Origin: Candidatus Nezhaarchaeota archaeon | Lineage (GTDB): Archaea; Thermoproteota; Methanomethylicia; Nezhaarchaeales; WYZ-LMO8 | Reading direction: 5' to 3' | Assembly (NCBI GenBank): GCA_030055465.1 | Contig: JASFYF010000001.1 | Location: 351,179-415,178, forward strand | DNA length: 64,000 nt | Part shown: one piece after another, positions 34,499 through 43,403 of the stretch | Layout of the letters: each line of letters begins with the position of its first letter | How positions within the stretch are numbered: the first letter of the stretch is position 1 | Program-made: the position numbers and the translations under genes | Notes under the pieces: generated by a model | Databases searched by the model: none | What the model was told of the DNA's origin: nothing | Seen by the model: the letters and a program-made list of their open reading frames with translations, nothing else

Positions 34499-35320
34499 TC
34501 AAGCGACGATTCTCTTTACAACTTCTTCTACAATTTCAATGCACCTTTTCAGGCATACATCACCAAGTGATGATGTTAGACTTATATTAAGAGGAGACAG
34601 CGAAACGTACCCAGACCTCACCGCCTCTACATCCGTATCTTCGTTGTCCTTTGGATACAAGCTGAGATCCCACTTGGCTATCCGGTAGCCACCTGAACCC
34701 TCTAAATGAATGTCAGGATAACCCTTCTTCGATGGCTTTGTTACTTTAACTCCCTTTATACCCGCCCGGTGATCCGGAACGTTGACTGAAAGCAAGTCTA
34801 CATCCTTCGGTAGGCCGCCGTCGACTACGGCCTTTGCCAAGACAAGCGCTATCTTTGCGGATAGCTTAAGGCCTACATCACCCTGCAAGGCCTCATCAAC
34901 GTTATCATCGAAGCGCCTAGATATGCAGTACGACACAGCTATGGAAGGGATGCCGTGCACGGCTGCCTCAATGGCGGCCCCGACAGTCCCGGAGTTCAAT
35001 ATATCGTCAATCCCCAGGTTTGGTCCCAAGTTTACACCAGCAACAACTATGTCTGGCTTTTCATAAAGCAGCTTGTTTAGCGCGAGTAGAACAGCATCAG
35101 CGGGTGTACCGTATACAATGTACGCTTTGTTCTCGTACAGCTTTGCTTCTTCTACCTTTACTACTTCATTTACTGTTAGGGCTTTGCCTATCCCGCTCTT
35201 CTCCTTATTGGGCCCCGTGATTACGCAGTCGAATTCTTCTCGTAAATGCTCGTATAGGACGCGTATACCTGTAGAGAAGATGCCGTCGTCATTAACCAAG
35301 AGCGCCAATGGCCTCTTCAC
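34499..35320 (-). CDS. surE: 5'-nucleotidase SurE
   Basis: 273 aa. It starts LALLVNDDGIFSTGIRVL, the NDDG metal-binding motif of SurE, followed by GTPADAVLLAL and VAGVNLGPNLGIDDILNSGTVGAA. SurE is a divalent-metal nucleoside monophosphate phosphatase. The length fits archaeal SurE. Its start overlaps the upstream Sua5/YrdC gene by 4 bases. Confidence 0.94.
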   Translation of the reverse strand: MKRPLALLVNDDGIFSTGIRVLYEHLREEFDCVITGPNKEKSGIGKALTVNEVVKVEEAKLYENKAYIVYGTPADAVLLALNKLLYEKPDIVVAGVNLGPNLGIDDILNSGTVGAAIEAAVHGIPSIAVSYCISRRFDDNVDEALQGDVGLKLSAKIALVLAKAVVDGGLPKDVDLLSVNVPDHRAGIKGVKVTKPSKKGYPDIHLEGSGGYRIAKWDLSLYPKDNEDTDVEAVRSGYVSLSPLNISLTSSLGDVCLKRCIEIVEEVVKRIVA

Positions 35321-35958
35321 CTTTCACCACCAATAACGCCGAGTATTTCGTTAGCTTTCAATGCTTCTTCCCTTAACACCTTAACCTCACCGTTGATTTC
35401 AACAACGCTTGAGGATACTCCGAGTACGCAGTAACCGCCATTTATGGCTACCTCCACTTTACCCTCAACCCAAGAGTAAGCTTCCTCGAAGTTTCTGGGC
35501 GCCCGCTCCCCTGACCTATTAGCGCTCGTGCCAATTATGAGTCCACCTAAGCCTTCAGCCAAAATCCTTGCAACCTCGCTTCTCGGCACCCTGACTCCAA
35601 TCTTAGGTCTACTAAGGGTTATCTGATGCGAAAAACCCGTCTTAAGGGGCAGAACCAGCGTTAATGGTCCAGGCCAGAATCGCTCGATGAGCTTCTTGGC
35701 CTCGCGTGTAACCACTGCTATTCTCTCCACGATCTCAACGCTTGACGCTAGAAGTGGAAGAGGCTTATCCGATCTTCCTTTAAGCTTTAACAACCTTTTA
35801 ATGGCATCTTCATCCAGTGGATTGCAACCGATGCCGTACACGGTGTCGGTTGGATAGATGGCTATACCTCCTTCCTTAAGGATTTCGATGGCTGGCTTAA
35901 GGGCTTCCCTCACCCTACATGAATTTCTTATGTCCCTGATGTCCAATATTAACGTCAA
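35317..35958 (-). CDS. tsaC: Sua5/YciO/YrdC-family threonylcarbamoyl-AMP synthase
   Basis: 213 aa with the YrdC domain motifs IYPTDTVYGIGCNP, KGRSDKPLPLL, RFWPGPLTLVL and GTSANRSGE. It makes threonylcarbamoyl-AMP for the t6A37 modification of ANN-decoding tRNAs. It lacks the extra C-terminal Sua5 domain, so it is the short TsaC form. It forms a pair with surE. Confidence 0.9.
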   Translation of the reverse strand: MTLILDIRDIRNSCRVREALKPAIEILKEGGIAIYPTDTVYGIGCNPLDEDAIKRLLKLKGRSDKPLPLLASSVEIVERIAVVTREAKKLIERFWPGPLTLVLPLKTGFSHQITLSRPKIGVRVPRSEVARILAEGLGGLIIGTSANRSGERAPRNFEEAYSWVEGKVEVAINGGYCVLGVSSSVVEINGEVKVLREEALKANEILGVIGGER

Positions 35959-36066
35959 CTATGACCACCGACCTGCGATGCTGGCCTCTTAGGGTCTTGC
36001 TTGTAGGTGAAAACAAAAAAGTTTGGGGTTTGGGACATCATCTCTCATTAGCAGAGAACATTTAGC

Positions 36067-37014
36067 TTACGAAGTTATGGGTATCTTAAGCCTTCTTATG
36101 AGTTCCTTGTACCTGTTCCTCACGGTAACCTCGGTCACCTGAGCTGCTCTAGCTATCTCTTTTTGGGTTTTCCTCTCCCCAGTTTGAAGGGAGGCTATGT
36201 ATATGGCGGCGGCAGCTAGACCTGCAGGGTCCTTTCCAGCCGTTAATCCTGCCTTCCTAGCATATTGTATTATCTCGAGAGCCTTCCTCTGGAGGACGCC
36301 GCTTAAACCTAAAGCACTGACTATCCTGGGTACGAAGTCTATCGGATCCGCTATGGGTATGTTTAGTTTCACATGCCTCAACAGTAGCCTGTAGCACCTA
36401 GCTACATCCTTTCTACCAGCTTTCGTGTAGTCCGCTATTTCGTCGAGGGTTCTGGGCACCTTAAGAATCCTGCAAGCTGCGTATATAGAGGCGGCCATAA
36501 CGGACTCTATGGATCGGCCTCTTACCAACCCTACTTTGACAGCAGATCGGTAAATCTTAAGCGCTTCTTCCTTAACATTTTGGGGAAGGTTTAACCTAAA
36601 AGCTATGCGTTCAAGGTGGTTAGCGGCTTGCTGAATGTTTCTGTCCTGCGATGTTTGGATTCTACTTCTTATCTGCCACCTTCTCCACCTGGAGATTTCA
36701 AATGCTTTCTGTGGGCTGAGCTTGTGGCCGGTCGCGTCTCTACCAGACCACTGAATGACTGTAGACGAGACACCTTCAACCGATGTAGCCGATAGAGGCG
36801 GGCCAGCTCTCCCCCTCTTTTCCTTCTCTTCAGGGGTAAAGGCCCTCCACTCAGGACCTTGATCTATAAGCCTTTCATCTATAACCAAGCCACAATCAAC
36901 ACAGGTTAGCTCACCACGATCATAACTCCTGATAATGTTAGGGCTGCCACATTCAGGGCAGCGCTCAGCTTTGCTTTCTCCTCCTCTCTTGGAGAGGTTG
37001 TCTTCAACTATCAT
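36067..37014 (-). CDS. tfb: Transcription initiation factor B (TFB)
   Basis: 315 aa. The N-terminal zinc ribbon is CPECGSPNI...CVDCG. It is followed by the B-finger/linker ([18 protein letters not shown] and STVIQW) and two cyclin-like repeats (about residues 115-210 and 210-305) with [10 protein letters not shown] at the C-terminus. It recruits RNA polymerase to TBP-bound promoters. An unusual arginine-rich stretch ([18 protein letters not shown]) leads into the core. The gene is monocistronic. Confidence 0.95.
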   Translation of the reverse strand: MIVEDNLSKRGGESKAERCPECGSPNIIRSYDRGELTCVDCGLVIDERLIDQGPEWRAFTPEEKEKRGRAGPPLSATSVEGVSSTVIQWSGRDATGHKLSPQKAFEISRWRRWQIRSRIQTSQDRNIQQAANHLERIAFRLNLPQNVKEEALKIYRSAVKVGLVRGRSIESVMAASIYAACRILKVPRTLDEIADYTKAGRKDVARCYRLLLRHVKLNIPIADPIDFVPRIVSALGLSGVLQRKALEIIQYARKAGLTAGKDPAGLAAAAIYIASLQTGERKTQKEIARAAQVTEVTVRNRYKELIRRLKIPITS

Positions 37015-37187
37015 GTCTTAACCTCCTAAAGCTAGATTCACGCCTTTCCTATCTTGTAGGGGTGGAGCCCGAACAAGTAAGCCTAGCACCAAAGGGCGCC
37101 GGGTAGGCGTATTTAAGCTTTTCTCTACTTGTCTAGAGAGCTTATATATTTTTCGCTAGATCAACGATCAGCGTGAAAAAGCATTAA

Positions 37188-37197
37188 GGTTATAAAG
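37188..37197 (+). promoter_or_regulatory. Box A (TATA) of tRNA-Arg
   Basis: GGTTATAAAG ends 22 bases before the first tRNA nucleotide and suits an archaeal tRNA promoter. The 205-base gap 37015-37219 also contains CTTATATATTTTT (37141-37153), which could serve tfb or this tRNA. Confidence 0.5.
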
Positions 37198-37219
37198 CAT
37201 CCCCCTGGTCTTTTAGAGG

Positions 37220-37317
37220 GGGCCCGTGGCGCAGCAGGATAGCGCGGCGACAACTCAAAAGTTGCCGTAAGCCTCCTAAGCCGTAGGTCGCGGGTTCAAA
37301 TCCCGCCGGGCCCGCCA
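37220..37317 (+). tRNA. tRNA-Arg(CCT) with a 21-nt intron
   Basis: The acceptor is GGGCCCG/CGGGCCC with discriminator G and encoded CCA (37315-37317). The D arm is GCGC/GCGC and the T arm GCGGG-TTCAAAT-CCCGC. After removal of 37250-37270 the anticodon stem is GCGGC/GCCGT with loop CTCCTAA, giving anticodon CCT (37275-37277). No continuous 5-bp anticodon stem is possible without splicing. Confidence 0.94.
37250..37270 (+). other. tRNA intron at position 29/30 (bulge-helix-bulge)
   Basis: The precursor folds with an inner helix CAACT/AGTTG closed by CAAA. A 3-nt bulge CGA lies on the 5' side, followed by a 4-bp helix GCGG/CCGT and a 3-nt bulge AAG on the 3' side. Cutting after the second base of each bulge removes exactly these 21 bases and restores a perfect anticodon stem. 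This interrupts the stem at 29/30 rather than the usual 37/38. Confidence 0.8.
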
Positions 37318-37431
37318 ACTTCAATTCCTAGGATGAGCCCCAAAGCATGGCTTCTCTTATAAACGTGCAATTTTGTACACGAATGTTTTAAAAAGCTCTT
37401 AAAAGAGCTATTTTAGCCATGGTGGCTCAAA

Positions 37432-37548
37432 ATGGAGCTAGACTATGCAATACTTAGTGGCTACCTAGTAGCATTGGCAGCTCTGCTGCTTGGAGTTGTT
37501 TACGGAATACATGAAAACTACAAGCAAAAAGAGGGGGAGCAAAAATAA
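37432..37548 (+). CDS. 38-aa single-helix protein paired with the symporter
   Basis: The ORF encodes MELDYAILSGYLVALAALLL followed by a short Lys/Glu/Gln-rich tail ending in GEQK. It has one transmembrane helix (about residues 7-26) and is too short for the ORF track. Its stop overlaps the symporter start as TAATG, and its last codons supply the purine-rich GAGGGGGAG used by the symporter. Small one-helix partners are known for some SSS transporters, so an accessory subunit is likely. The exact family is not recognised. Confidence 0.7.
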   Translation: MELDYAILSGYLVALAALLLGVVYGIHENYKQKEGEQK

Positions 37549-39077
37549 TGTTTGAGGTCCTCGACGCTTCGGTGCTAGCGGCTATAATAGTCGTCGTGGT
37601 ATTGCTAGGAGTCAAAGGTTATGGAGTAAGCGCATCGCTAAACGGATTCTTCTTGGCCAGCAGAAGCTTAGGAGCATGGGTGCTGGCGTTTTCGATTATG
37701 GCCACATATTTCAGTGCAGCGTCGTTTCTGGGCGGGGGAGGAGCTACTTACCTTTACAACTTAGGTTTCGGGGCGTGGTTAACAGCCTGGCACGTTATAG
37801 GTGTGGTGCTCACGTGGATTCTAGTGGCTGAAAGGCTCTTCAAGTATGCTTCTAAGACAGGTGTGGTGAGCGTGCCGGACTTTATAGAACGCAGGTATCA
37901 GAGTAAAAGTGCTAAGATCCTAGCAGCTACAGTCATAATGTTCCTGTTCACGTTATACCTTACAAGCGTCTACAAGGGCGGCGCCATAATTATGGCGACG
38001 GTCCTAAATACGAGCTTCGAGACCGGCCTACTTTTACTGACCTTGCCAATCCTAGTCTACGTTGGAGTAGGTGGTTTAAAGGCTACAGCACTCAACAACC
38101 TTGTGCTAGGCATATTGATGCTGTCAGCATCCATTTTAACCTTCAGCTATATAATGGTTAGCGTTGGGGGACCGTTAAACGGCATGGAAATGCTTGGGCG
38201 AATGAAGGTTGCAAATGATATACCCGGAGCACTATGGCTTAAGCTTGACGGCATGGGACCTCCTCCGGCCATAAATGTAGGTATGGTCCCTACATTAATA
38301 ATGAGCACTACGTTCTCCATAAGCATGGCTCAATTAGCGCTTCCCACACTATTAATGCAGTTCCACGCAGCCAGAAACATTAAAGCAATAAACGGCGGAA
38401 AAATCATAGGACCAATAGTCGTTGGACTCTACGCGCTCTTGACTTTCTCCTTAGGAGCATTTTGTCACCTGATATTAGATGCGAAGATTGGAAGCGAAGG
38501 GGTCTTAGCTCTCATCAAAGACTCGGATTGGGTTATACCAAAAACCGTGGAGCTCATTGTGCCAACGGGCATAAGAGGCCTCATACTTGCTGCGCCAGTT
38601 GCTGCCTCCATGTCGACGCTTGCCGTGACGTTTCTAGTGCTCTCAGCAGCCTTAGTCAAAGACGTTGTGTACACCGTCAAGCCAAACCTAGATGAAAGAA
38701 AGTTGGTGTTAACAGCTAGGATAGCGCCGGCAGCATTCGCCATGATAGCAGCATTTCTGACGCTCATTCAGAGCGGCATAATAGTTGAAATTGTAGGAGC
38801 CGCCTTCGGGACGATCTTCGCCTGCTTCGTGGGCCCAGTAACGATAGGCTTGTACTGGAAAGGGGCTACAAAGGCTGGATCTGTAGCGTCCATGATTTCT
38901 GGGCTCCTTACTGGCCTACTATGGTACCTCTGCCTATACAAGGCAAAGTGGGCCCCCCCAATCTTAGCTTGGACGTCCCCCGTGATACCTGCGCTAGCCG
39001 TCTCAATTCCAACGTTCTTCATAGTCAGCTTACTCACGGAGAAGCCGCCGCCCGAAACGTTGGAACCGCTCCACTAA
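37548..39077 (+). CDS. Sodium/solute symporter (SSS family)
   Basis: 509 aa with about 13 transmembrane segments. Family features include FFLASRSLGAWVLAFSIMATYFSAASFLGG near the N-terminus, VSVPDFIERRYQSK, and a late TLAVTFLVLSAALVKDV segment. It takes up an organic solute, such as a carboxylate or amino acid, with Na+. The substrate cannot be told from sequence. Translation is probably coupled to the 38-aa protein upstream. Confidence 0.9.
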   Translation: MFEVLDASVLAAIIVVVVLLGVKGYGVSASLNGFFLASRSLGAWVLAFSIMATYFSAASFLGGGGATYLYNLGFGAWLTAWHVIGVVLTWILVAERLFKYASKTGVVSVPDFIERRYQSKSAKILAATVIMFLFTLYLTSVYKGGAIIMATVLNTSFETGLLLLTLPILVYVGVGGLKATALNNLVLGILMLSASILTFSYIMVSVGGPLNGMEMLGRMKVANDIPGALWLKLDGMGPPPAINVGMVPTLIMSTTFSISMAQLALPTLLMQFHAARNIKAINGGKIIGPIVVGLYALLTFSLGAFCHLILDAKIGSEGVLALIKDSDWVIPKTVELIVPTGIRGLILAAPVAASMSTLAVTFLVLSAALVKDVVYTVKPNLDERKLVLTARIAPAAFAMIAAFLTLIQSGIIVEIVGAAFGTIFACFVGPVTIGLYWKGATKAGSVASMISGLLTGLLWYLCLYKAKWAPPILAWTSPVIPALAVSIPTFFIVSLLTEKPPPETLEPLH

Positions 39078-39209
39078 AGGACGTCCTCATATTCATAGCT
39101 TTTCTTTTTATTTACCCGTCTAGACCCACGAAATTTTGCTGAAAACAAAACTTAAAAAGCATTGGACCAGCATATACCTGGCTTTAGGCATATAAGGGTG
39201 GTGGAGCCG

Positions 39210-40100
39210 TTGGAGAAAGAGCCCCTAGTCTATATCGATGGAAGCCTTGTACCCAAAAGCCAAGCGAAGATTTCGGTTTTCGACCATGGCTTCCTGTACG
39301 GTGATGGTGTCTTCGAGAGCATAATGGTATTTAATGGGGTTGCCTTCCAAATTAAGGAGCACGTGGATAGACTCTATGATTCTGCCAAAGCACTATGCTT
39401 GGAGATTCCGTTAACTAAGGAGGAAATGCTTAAGGCTATAATCAATGCTGTGCGCGTTAATGGGTTGAGGGACGCGTACATAAGGGTGCTCGTGACAAGG
39501 GGGGTAGGAGATCTGGGATTGGATCCACGCAAATGCCGCAAGCCTACCTTGATAATCATAGTTGACAAGATAAAGCTCTTCAAGGATGAAGCTTGGTCTC
39601 AAGGTGTTACAGCGATAATCTCCTCCGTCAGGAGAGATAGAGTCGACGCCACAACTCACGAGATAAAGTCCATGAACTATTTGAATAGCATTTTAGCTAA
39701 ACTTGAGGCGAACGCTGTGGGAGCGGATGAAGCGATAATGCTTGATGAAAGGGGTTTTGTATCCGAAGGCGCAACGGATAACATCTTCATAGTTAAGGGC
39801 GGCGTCATATACACCCCTCAAAGATCAAGCGGCATACTTCCTGGCATAACTAGAAGGAGGATCATGATGTTGGCTGAGGAGCTTGGATACCATGTTGTAG
39901 AAAAAGACATAACGCCGGCTGAGCTCCTAACGGCTGACGAAGTTTTCTTGACAGGCACTGCAGCCAGCATAGTCCCAGTAGTCAAGATCGCTGGAAGAAC
40001 AATAGGTGATGGAAAGCCCGGAGTCATCACTAGGAAGCTCATGGAAAAGTTCAGGGAACTTAAAGAGAGCCCGGCTGAGGGGATCAAAGTTTTCGAGTAA
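39210..40100 (+). CDS. ilvE: Branched-chain-amino-acid aminotransferase IlvE
   Basis: 296 aa from TTG 39210 (EKEPLVYIDGSLVPKSQAK), the usual family N-terminus, with GGTGGTGGAG just upstream. The tracked TTG at 39162 sits close behind the TATA-like CTTAAAAAG and would precede transcription. Fold-type IV PLP features are FDHGFLYGDGVFE, the PLP lysine in HEIKSMNYLN, and DERGFVSEGATDNIFIV. It interconverts Val, Leu and Ile with their keto acids. Confidence 0.92.
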   Translation: MEKEPLVYIDGSLVPKSQAKISVFDHGFLYGDGVFESIMVFNGVAFQIKEHVDRLYDSAKALCLEIPLTKEEMLKAIINAVRVNGLRDAYIRVLVTRGVGDLGLDPRKCRKPTLIIIVDKIKLFKDEAWSQGVTAIISSVRRDRVDATTHEIKSMNYLNSILAKLEANAVGADEAIMLDERGFVSEGATDNIFIVKGGVIYTPQRSSGILPGITRRRIMMLAEELGYHVVEKDITPAELLTADEVFLTGTAASIVPVVKIAGRTIGDGKPGVITRKLMEKFRELKESPAEGIKVFE

Positions 40101-40121
40101 ATAAAAGCAGATGGATGAGGA

Positions 40122-40832
40122 TTAAGCGCGCGCCTCACTTCGCTGGTACAGCAGCTGCAAGGAGGCCACGACTTCTATCGGGAAGTGATGCTCCATCCTG
40201 AGGTTTTGAACGTTGTCCTCGTTTATGCTTGCCAACGCAAATACACCGGCCACGCTAGCTTTAAACTTTTTAGCGATGTTTATGAGTGCTTGAATGGTGC
40301 TTCCGGTCCTTATAAGATCATCAACTATTAACACATCGTCTCTGCTGCTCAGAGAGTTTTTCGGAACGTATAAAGAAGCCATATACGGGCCAGATGGATA
40401 AGATTCCTCAATGTAGTCTCGTATACCCATTTCTTTATGTCTTTTGGCTATTATTAATGGTACTTCAAGTAATGTGGCGATGGAAGTTGCTATTGGAACG
40501 CCGTTAACAGCAGGCGTCAATATTTTTGTTATTCTCTTGCCCGCGAACCTGATCATTACGTGATGTGAAATCCGCATTAAAATTAGAGGATCATTAATTA
40601 GGCTTGTTGTATCAATATAGCCATAAGGATCGATTGATATCCTCTCGTATATTACCTGTTGAAACTGCTCTATCTTGTCTAAAGCCTCCCAAAGTCTTCT
40701 AGCGGTGTCTTCTCCAGGGAGAACGTCTCCTTTAACGTACCTGCAAAGAACTGTTTCGGGGATTCCTGTTCTCCGGCAAAGCTCGCTATAAGAGTAAAAC
40801 TTCTTTAGGAGGCGCAGCCTCTCTATAACCAT
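40122..40832 (-). CDS. GfcR-like HTH-phosphoribosyltransferase regulator
   Basis: 236 aa. An N-terminal helix-turn-helix (YSELCRRTGIPETVLCRYVKG) is joined to a type I phosphoribosyltransferase domain with the PRPP loop VLIVDDLIRTGSTIQAL. This is the layout of GfcR and related archaeal regulators, which sense sugar phosphates or PRPP and bind near TATA boxes. Enzyme activity cannot be excluded. Inverted repeats around its own promoter suggest autoregulation. Confidence 0.85.
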   Translation of the reverse strand: MVIERLRLLKKFYSYSELCRRTGIPETVLCRYVKGDVLPGEDTARRLWEALDKIEQFQQVIYERISIDPYGYIDTTSLINDPLILMRISHHVMIRFAGKRITKILTPAVNGVPIATSIATLLEVPLIIAKRHKEMGIRDYIEESYPSGPYMASLYVPKNSLSSRDDVLIVDDLIRTGSTIQALINIAKKFKASVAGVFALASINEDNVQNLRMEHHFPIEVVASLQLLYQRSEARA

Positions 40833-40867
40833 AAATCTGAACCTGAGACTAGCCTCCCGTTTCCTCG

Positions 40868-40888
40868 TATCTCTAACCCCCAGAGATA
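40868..40888 (-). promoter_or_regulatory. Inverted repeat at the GfcR-like gene start site
   Basis: TATCTCT-N7-AGAGATA is a perfect 7-bp repeat located just downstream of the AT-rich CTTATATAGTTTAAATA promoter on the minus strand, about where transcription should begin. It is a good candidate operator for the regulator encoded 36 bases further on. Confidence 0.45.
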
Positions 40889-40911
40889 TTTAAACTATAT
40901 AAGCATTGCGT

Positions 40912-40935
40912 AATACTCTATGTTTTTGGAGTATT
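40912..40935 (-). promoter_or_regulatory. Second inverted repeat upstream of the GfcR-like promoter
   Basis: AATACTC-N10-GAGTATT is a perfect 7-bp repeat on the far side of the same TATA element. Its sequence differs from the first repeat, so it may bind another factor or act as an activator site. Confidence 0.35.
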
Positions 40936-41125
40936 TTTATTTTTATCTGTCCACAAATCGCTTTTAGACAATGCAAGCATTAATGGTTGTGACGGTTAAA
41001 CAGTTTATACCGAGCTTTGAGAAGTTGAAATAAACGATTAAAAAAGAGGCGCGAGAAGATCTTGAATATTGCTTAGTTAAATGATAACTTGCTTTAAAGA
41101 ATAATCGAAGACGGTGCCTTCCCCA
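40936..41125. other. Intergenic stretch without a recognised gene
   Basis: AT-rich sequence between the GfcR-like control region and the palindromic promoter of the 31-aa ORF. I see no ORF with a convincing start, no tRNA and no strong hairpin here. Confidence 0.4.
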
Positions 41126-41141
41126 CCAATAAATTTATTGG
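41126..41141 (+). promoter_or_regulatory. Palindromic promoter element of the 31-aa ORF
   Basis: CCAATAAATTTATTGG is a 16-bp perfect palindrome whose AAATTTAT core lies about 30 bases before the ATG at 41166. That is the spacing of a TATA box for a leaderless archaeal gene. A symmetric protein site laid over the TATA box would allow tight repression. Confidence 0.45.
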
Positions 41142-41165
41142 GAGAAGCATAACAGAAAATTCCCC

Positions 41166-41261
41166 ATGGGCGGAAGACAGAGAACTACGCTACTGGAAAT
41201 ATTCGAACACAAAAAGGTGAAGGAAGCTAAAAGCAAAGTGAAGCAGGCGGAAAAAACGTAG
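41166..41261 (+). CDS. 31-aa basic microprotein, probably leaderless
   Basis: The ORF encodes MGGRQRTTLLEIFEHKKVKE and a further 11 residues, mostly Lys, Ala and Gln. It is strongly basic, helical-looking and has no transmembrane segment. There is no Shine-Dalgarno, but a palindromic TATA-like element stands at the leaderless distance. It is too short for the ORF track and belongs to no family I recognise. Support comes from the promoter position and the amphipathic composition. Confidence 0.45.
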   Translation: MGGRQRTTLLEIFEHKKVKEAKSKVKQAEKT

Positions 41262-41370
41262 CTATAGCAACTTGTTGGGTAGGACAATGCAACATAGAGG
41301 GCAAATCATCGCTTCCAGAAATATACGCGTTGATCCATCCAGTCTAAATCTCTAGTTACTTACAGCTGTT

Positions 41371-42000
41371 TCACGATTCTCGCTCTATCCATCCTGCTTC
41401 TTTACCTTTCCTCAACGCTCTTTCTTTGAGCTTCCTCTTCCATTTATAACTATGCGTGCCCCTGAGCCCTCTCGACTTCCTCAATCCCCTCATCTTCTTG
41501 CCAGCAGAGGTTAATCCCCTAAAAGCCCTACCCCTGTTTGCAGGGTTGCAAACCCAGTTTACTTCCGGATCGTTTTTAACGGCCGGGTGGCTTGGGTCAA
41601 CCATGATTATTTCATACCACTTGTAGCGTCCATCTTCCCCTACGTAGTAGCTGTTTAATACCTCCAAGTTGGAGTACTTCCTCATAGCCCTCTCTTCGGC
41701 TATTAGCCGTAGGCTCTTCCACGTAGCGTAACCATAGACGCCCATTCTCTTCGGTCTCCTGCCAGAGTCCGGCCTCGGTTTTCTTTGGCCACCCTTCCTC
41801 ACCCTGACCCTCACAATTACAAATCCCTGTTTTGCCTTGTAGCCTAGAGCCCTAGCTCTGTTAAGCCTCGTAGGTCGCTCTGTCCTAACAACTGCTGGTT
41901 CCTTCCTCCATACGATTAGGCGTTGCCTGACTACTTCCCTCATCTCTCCCCTGTAGGGGCTTTTCCAAGCTTCAGCTATATAGTGATAGAGAGACTTCAC
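41371..42000 (-). CDS. rpl15e: 50S ribosomal protein L15e
   Basis: 209 aa, very basic, starting [20 protein letters not shown]. It contains the eL15 signatures [20 protein letters not shown] and [18 protein letters not shown]. It is a large-subunit protein shared by archaea and eukaryotes. It stands alone between the microprotein and the PflX-like gene. Confidence 0.97.
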   Translation of the reverse strand: MKSLYHYIAEAWKSPYRGEMREVVRQRLIVWRKEPAVVRTERPTRLNRARALGYKAKQGFVIVRVRVRKGGQRKPRPDSGRRPKRMGVYGYATWKSLRLIAEERAMRKYSNLEVLNSYYVGEDGRYKWYEIIMVDPSHPAVKNDPEVNWVCNPANRGRAFRGLTSAGKKMRGLRKSRGLRGTHSYKWKRKLKERALRKGKEAGWIERES

Positions 42001-42161
42001 GTTTGCCCCCTCTTGACAGGCTTAAAGAAGGCTTCTAGCTCTTAAACGTTTTGTGGTGGAGGCTCACGTCTCCCAAACTGCGAAAATCCGTTGTTGGCAG
42101 CTTTTAATGACCAGTTAAGAGTTAATAGATAGCTTCGCCATCTCATTTAGAGAGATAGTGA

Positions 42162-43274
42162 ATGTCCAATTGGTTCCTGCTCAGGCCTGACTCCCTAGCG
42201 GTCTGGAGAGATCCAGAAGTGAGGAGTAGGCTTGCCTGGTATTACGACGTAATGAACGACGTTAAACCAGCCAAGTATAGGATTTGCAAGAGAATTGAAG
42301 TTGACGTCGACTTGCCCTCACTTAGCAGCGAAGAGTTATGGGGACTGCATAGAAGGGCTTCCCAAGAGTTTACAGGCGTTTGGAGGAGCATAGCCAACAA
42401 AGAGATGAAACTAGAGGATCTCAAGCCACCAAGAACAAGCCTGCTAGACGCCAAAATAGAACTTGCGAAGAGGATGACTAGGTTCTGCATTTTATGTGAG
42501 AGAAGGTGCGGAGTGGATAGAGTAAAGGGCGAAAGAGGATTCTGCAATCTCAATTCTAAGGTGAGGATTTCAAGCTTCTTCCACCACTACGGGGAAGAGG
42601 CTCCACTGGTTCCAAGTGGCACCATATTTTTCACAGGCTGCAACTTCAGGTGTGTGTTCTGCCAGAACTGGGATATATCGACCGATCCCCTCAACGGAGT
42701 TGAAGTCACCCCTAAACAACTTGCATCTATAGCTGTTGAGCTTAGAAAGGGTGGCTGTAGAAACATAAACTACGTGGGTGGAAATCCTGATCAGTCACTG
42801 CATGTAATAGTTGAATCCCTTAAATATATGGATGTAAATGTTCCGATACTTTGGAATAGCAACGCATATGCAAGCGTTGAAGTTATGGATATCTTAAAAG
42901 ACTTGGTTGATATATGGCTTCCAGACTTCAAGTATGGTAACAATAAATGTGCCGAGAGGTTGTCCTCTGCACCGCGATACTTCGAGGTGGTCACTAGAAA
43001 CATAAAGGTAATGCACGACCATGGCGACGTGATCGTTAGGCACTTAGTGCTTCCCAACCACGTAGATTGTTGCACCGAACCCGTTTTAAGGTGGCTTGCG
43101 GAGAATTGCCCTAGATGCATGGTCAATATAATGGAACAATACAGACCCGAACACATCGTTGCCAAGAAGCCGCATCTCTATGCCGATATAGATAGGAGGT
43201 CCAGCGCAAATGAAATGAGAAAGGCATACACCATAGCTGATGTGTTAGGAATAGTCTACAAGCCCCTATCCTAA
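42162..43274 (+). CDS. PflX-like radical SAM protein
   Basis: 370 aa. The cluster motif CNFRCVFC follows TIFFTGC. An extra N-terminal cysteine set (CILCERRCGVDR...GFCNL) precedes it, as is usual in the PflX/AmmeMemoRadiSam-adjacent group. The segment NYVGGNPDQSLHVI matches the SAM-binding region. The glycyl-radical or other target is unknown. A second member of the same broad family lies at 14571. Confidence 0.84.
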   Translation: MSNWFLLRPDSLAVWRDPEVRSRLAWYYDVMNDVKPAKYRICKRIEVDVDLPSLSSEELWGLHRRASQEFTGVWRSIANKEMKLEDLKPPRTSLLDAKIELAKRMTRFCILCERRCGVDRVKGERGFCNLNSKVRISSFFHHYGEEAPLVPSGTIFFTGCNFRCVFCQNWDISTDPLNGVEVTPKQLASIAVELRKGGCRNINYVGGNPDQSLHVIVESLKYMDVNVPILWNSNAYASVEVMDILKDLVDIWLPDFKYGNNKCAERLSSAPRYFEVVTRNIKVMHDHGDVIVRHLVLPNHVDCCTEPVLRWLAENCPRCMVNIMEQYRPEHIVAKKPHLYADIDRRSSANEMRKAYTIADVLGIVYKPLS

Positions 43275-43403
43275 CAACTATCACCTTAAAGTGAAGGTTA
43301 AGGGGCCTGTAAGCTGGCTACAACGGGAAAAAGCAAGCTTCAGAGCACATCCAAACAATGCTTAAGGAGTTATGAAGCGGGTGCCTCAACCAGCCTTCAA
43401 CGA

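Noticed and set aside
41289-41357. 22-codon ORF after the 31-aa microprotein
   Set aside because: No ribosome binding site, no separate promoter and no family resemblance.
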